DNA from: Firm-04 sp045591925
GTDB taxonomy: Bacteria > Bacillota > Clostridia > Oscillospirales > Ruminococcaceae
Length of the DNA stretch: 5,504 nt
Direction: 5' to 3'
NCBI GenBank assembly: GCA_045591925.1
Contig: JAZNTW010000067.1
Span: forward strand, 1 to 5,504
Positions 5,366 to 5,504 of this stretch are shown piece by piece (within the stretch, counting starts at the first letter, position 1; each line of letters begins with the position of its first letter). Position numbers and translations under genes: made by a program. The notes beneath the pieces are model-generated. The model was not told the origin of the DNA, made no database searches, and saw only the letters and a list, made by a program, of their open reading frames with translations.

Positions 5366-5504
5366 GCAACACCGCGCAAAGTCCGCCTTACGGCTTGGCG
5401 GCACATCTACTTGTACTTGCATATTTTCCGCTATTTTGCACAGAAATTCCTTGCTGGGCGTCAGCCCAGCGGCGTCATTTCTATACATTCTGACGAAAAA
5501 TCTG
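5365..5504. repeat. Second copy of the MITE-like element, cut by window end
   Basis: This is the same sequence and orientation as the copy at 2955-3094, with three substitutions in 140 bases and no gaps. Similarity begins exactly at the final G of the GH5 stop codon, and the left inverted-repeat end (GGCAACACC) is present. The right end lies beyond the window. The CCGCC/GGCGG and GCTGGG/CCCAGC hairpins are kept. The T-to-C change at 5375 breaks one pair of the 7-bp GTGCAAA stem, while the change at 5464 falls in a hairpin loop. No separate terminator for the GH5 gene is visible before it, so its hairpins may serve as the 3' end of that transcript. Confidence 0.85.

Noticed and set aside
4694..5488. 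Long minus-strand open frame of 264 codons
   Set aside because: It lies almost wholly antisense to the GH5 catalytic domain, whose motifs prove the + strand is coding. Its start comes from the second repeat copy.

Overview
The window looks like chromosomal DNA from an anaerobic, plant-fibre-degrading gut or rumen Firmicute, most likely Ruminococcus-like (Oscillospiraceae). The reasons are a GH5 subfamily 4-type endoglucanase, lipoproteins with long Thr/Ser/Glu linkers, strong AGGAGG-type ribosome binding sites, moderate GC content and an oxygen-sensitive radical SAM/SPASM enzyme. The genus is inferred; no phylogenetic marker is present. All genes read on the + strand.

Left part (1-1372), hexose-phosphate metabolism. 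The 3' end of a phospho-sugar mutase (PgcA-like phosphoglucomutase) is followed by a hairpin/terminator and then a HAD-family phosphatase that resembles YihX-type alpha-D-glucose-1-phosphatases. Both could act on glucose-1-phosphate, the product of cellodextrin phosphorolysis.

Middle part (1466-2861), a compact peptide-modification cassette. A strongly translated 83-residue lipoprotein-like peptide lies 20 bp upstream of a 360-residue radical SAM/SPASM enzyme that starts at TTG and has no N-terminal peptide-recognition domain. A strong terminator closes the unit. The arrangement is that of a RiPP precursor and its maturase, but the precursor carries a lipoprotein signal instead of a classical leader. 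This is the most likely place for an undescribed system.

Right part (2862-5504), a polysaccharide-degradation unit framed by a repeat. After the terminator comes a roughly 180 bp structured element with imperfect terminal inverted repeats (MITE-like). Next are two candidate promoters, a lipoprotein of unknown function with a Thr/Ser/Glu linker, and 38 bp further on a secreted GH5 endoglucanase. Directly at the stop codon of the GH5 gene a second, directly oriented copy of the element begins (137 of 140 aligned bases identical) and runs off the window end. The two copies bracket the lipoprotein-GH5 pair.
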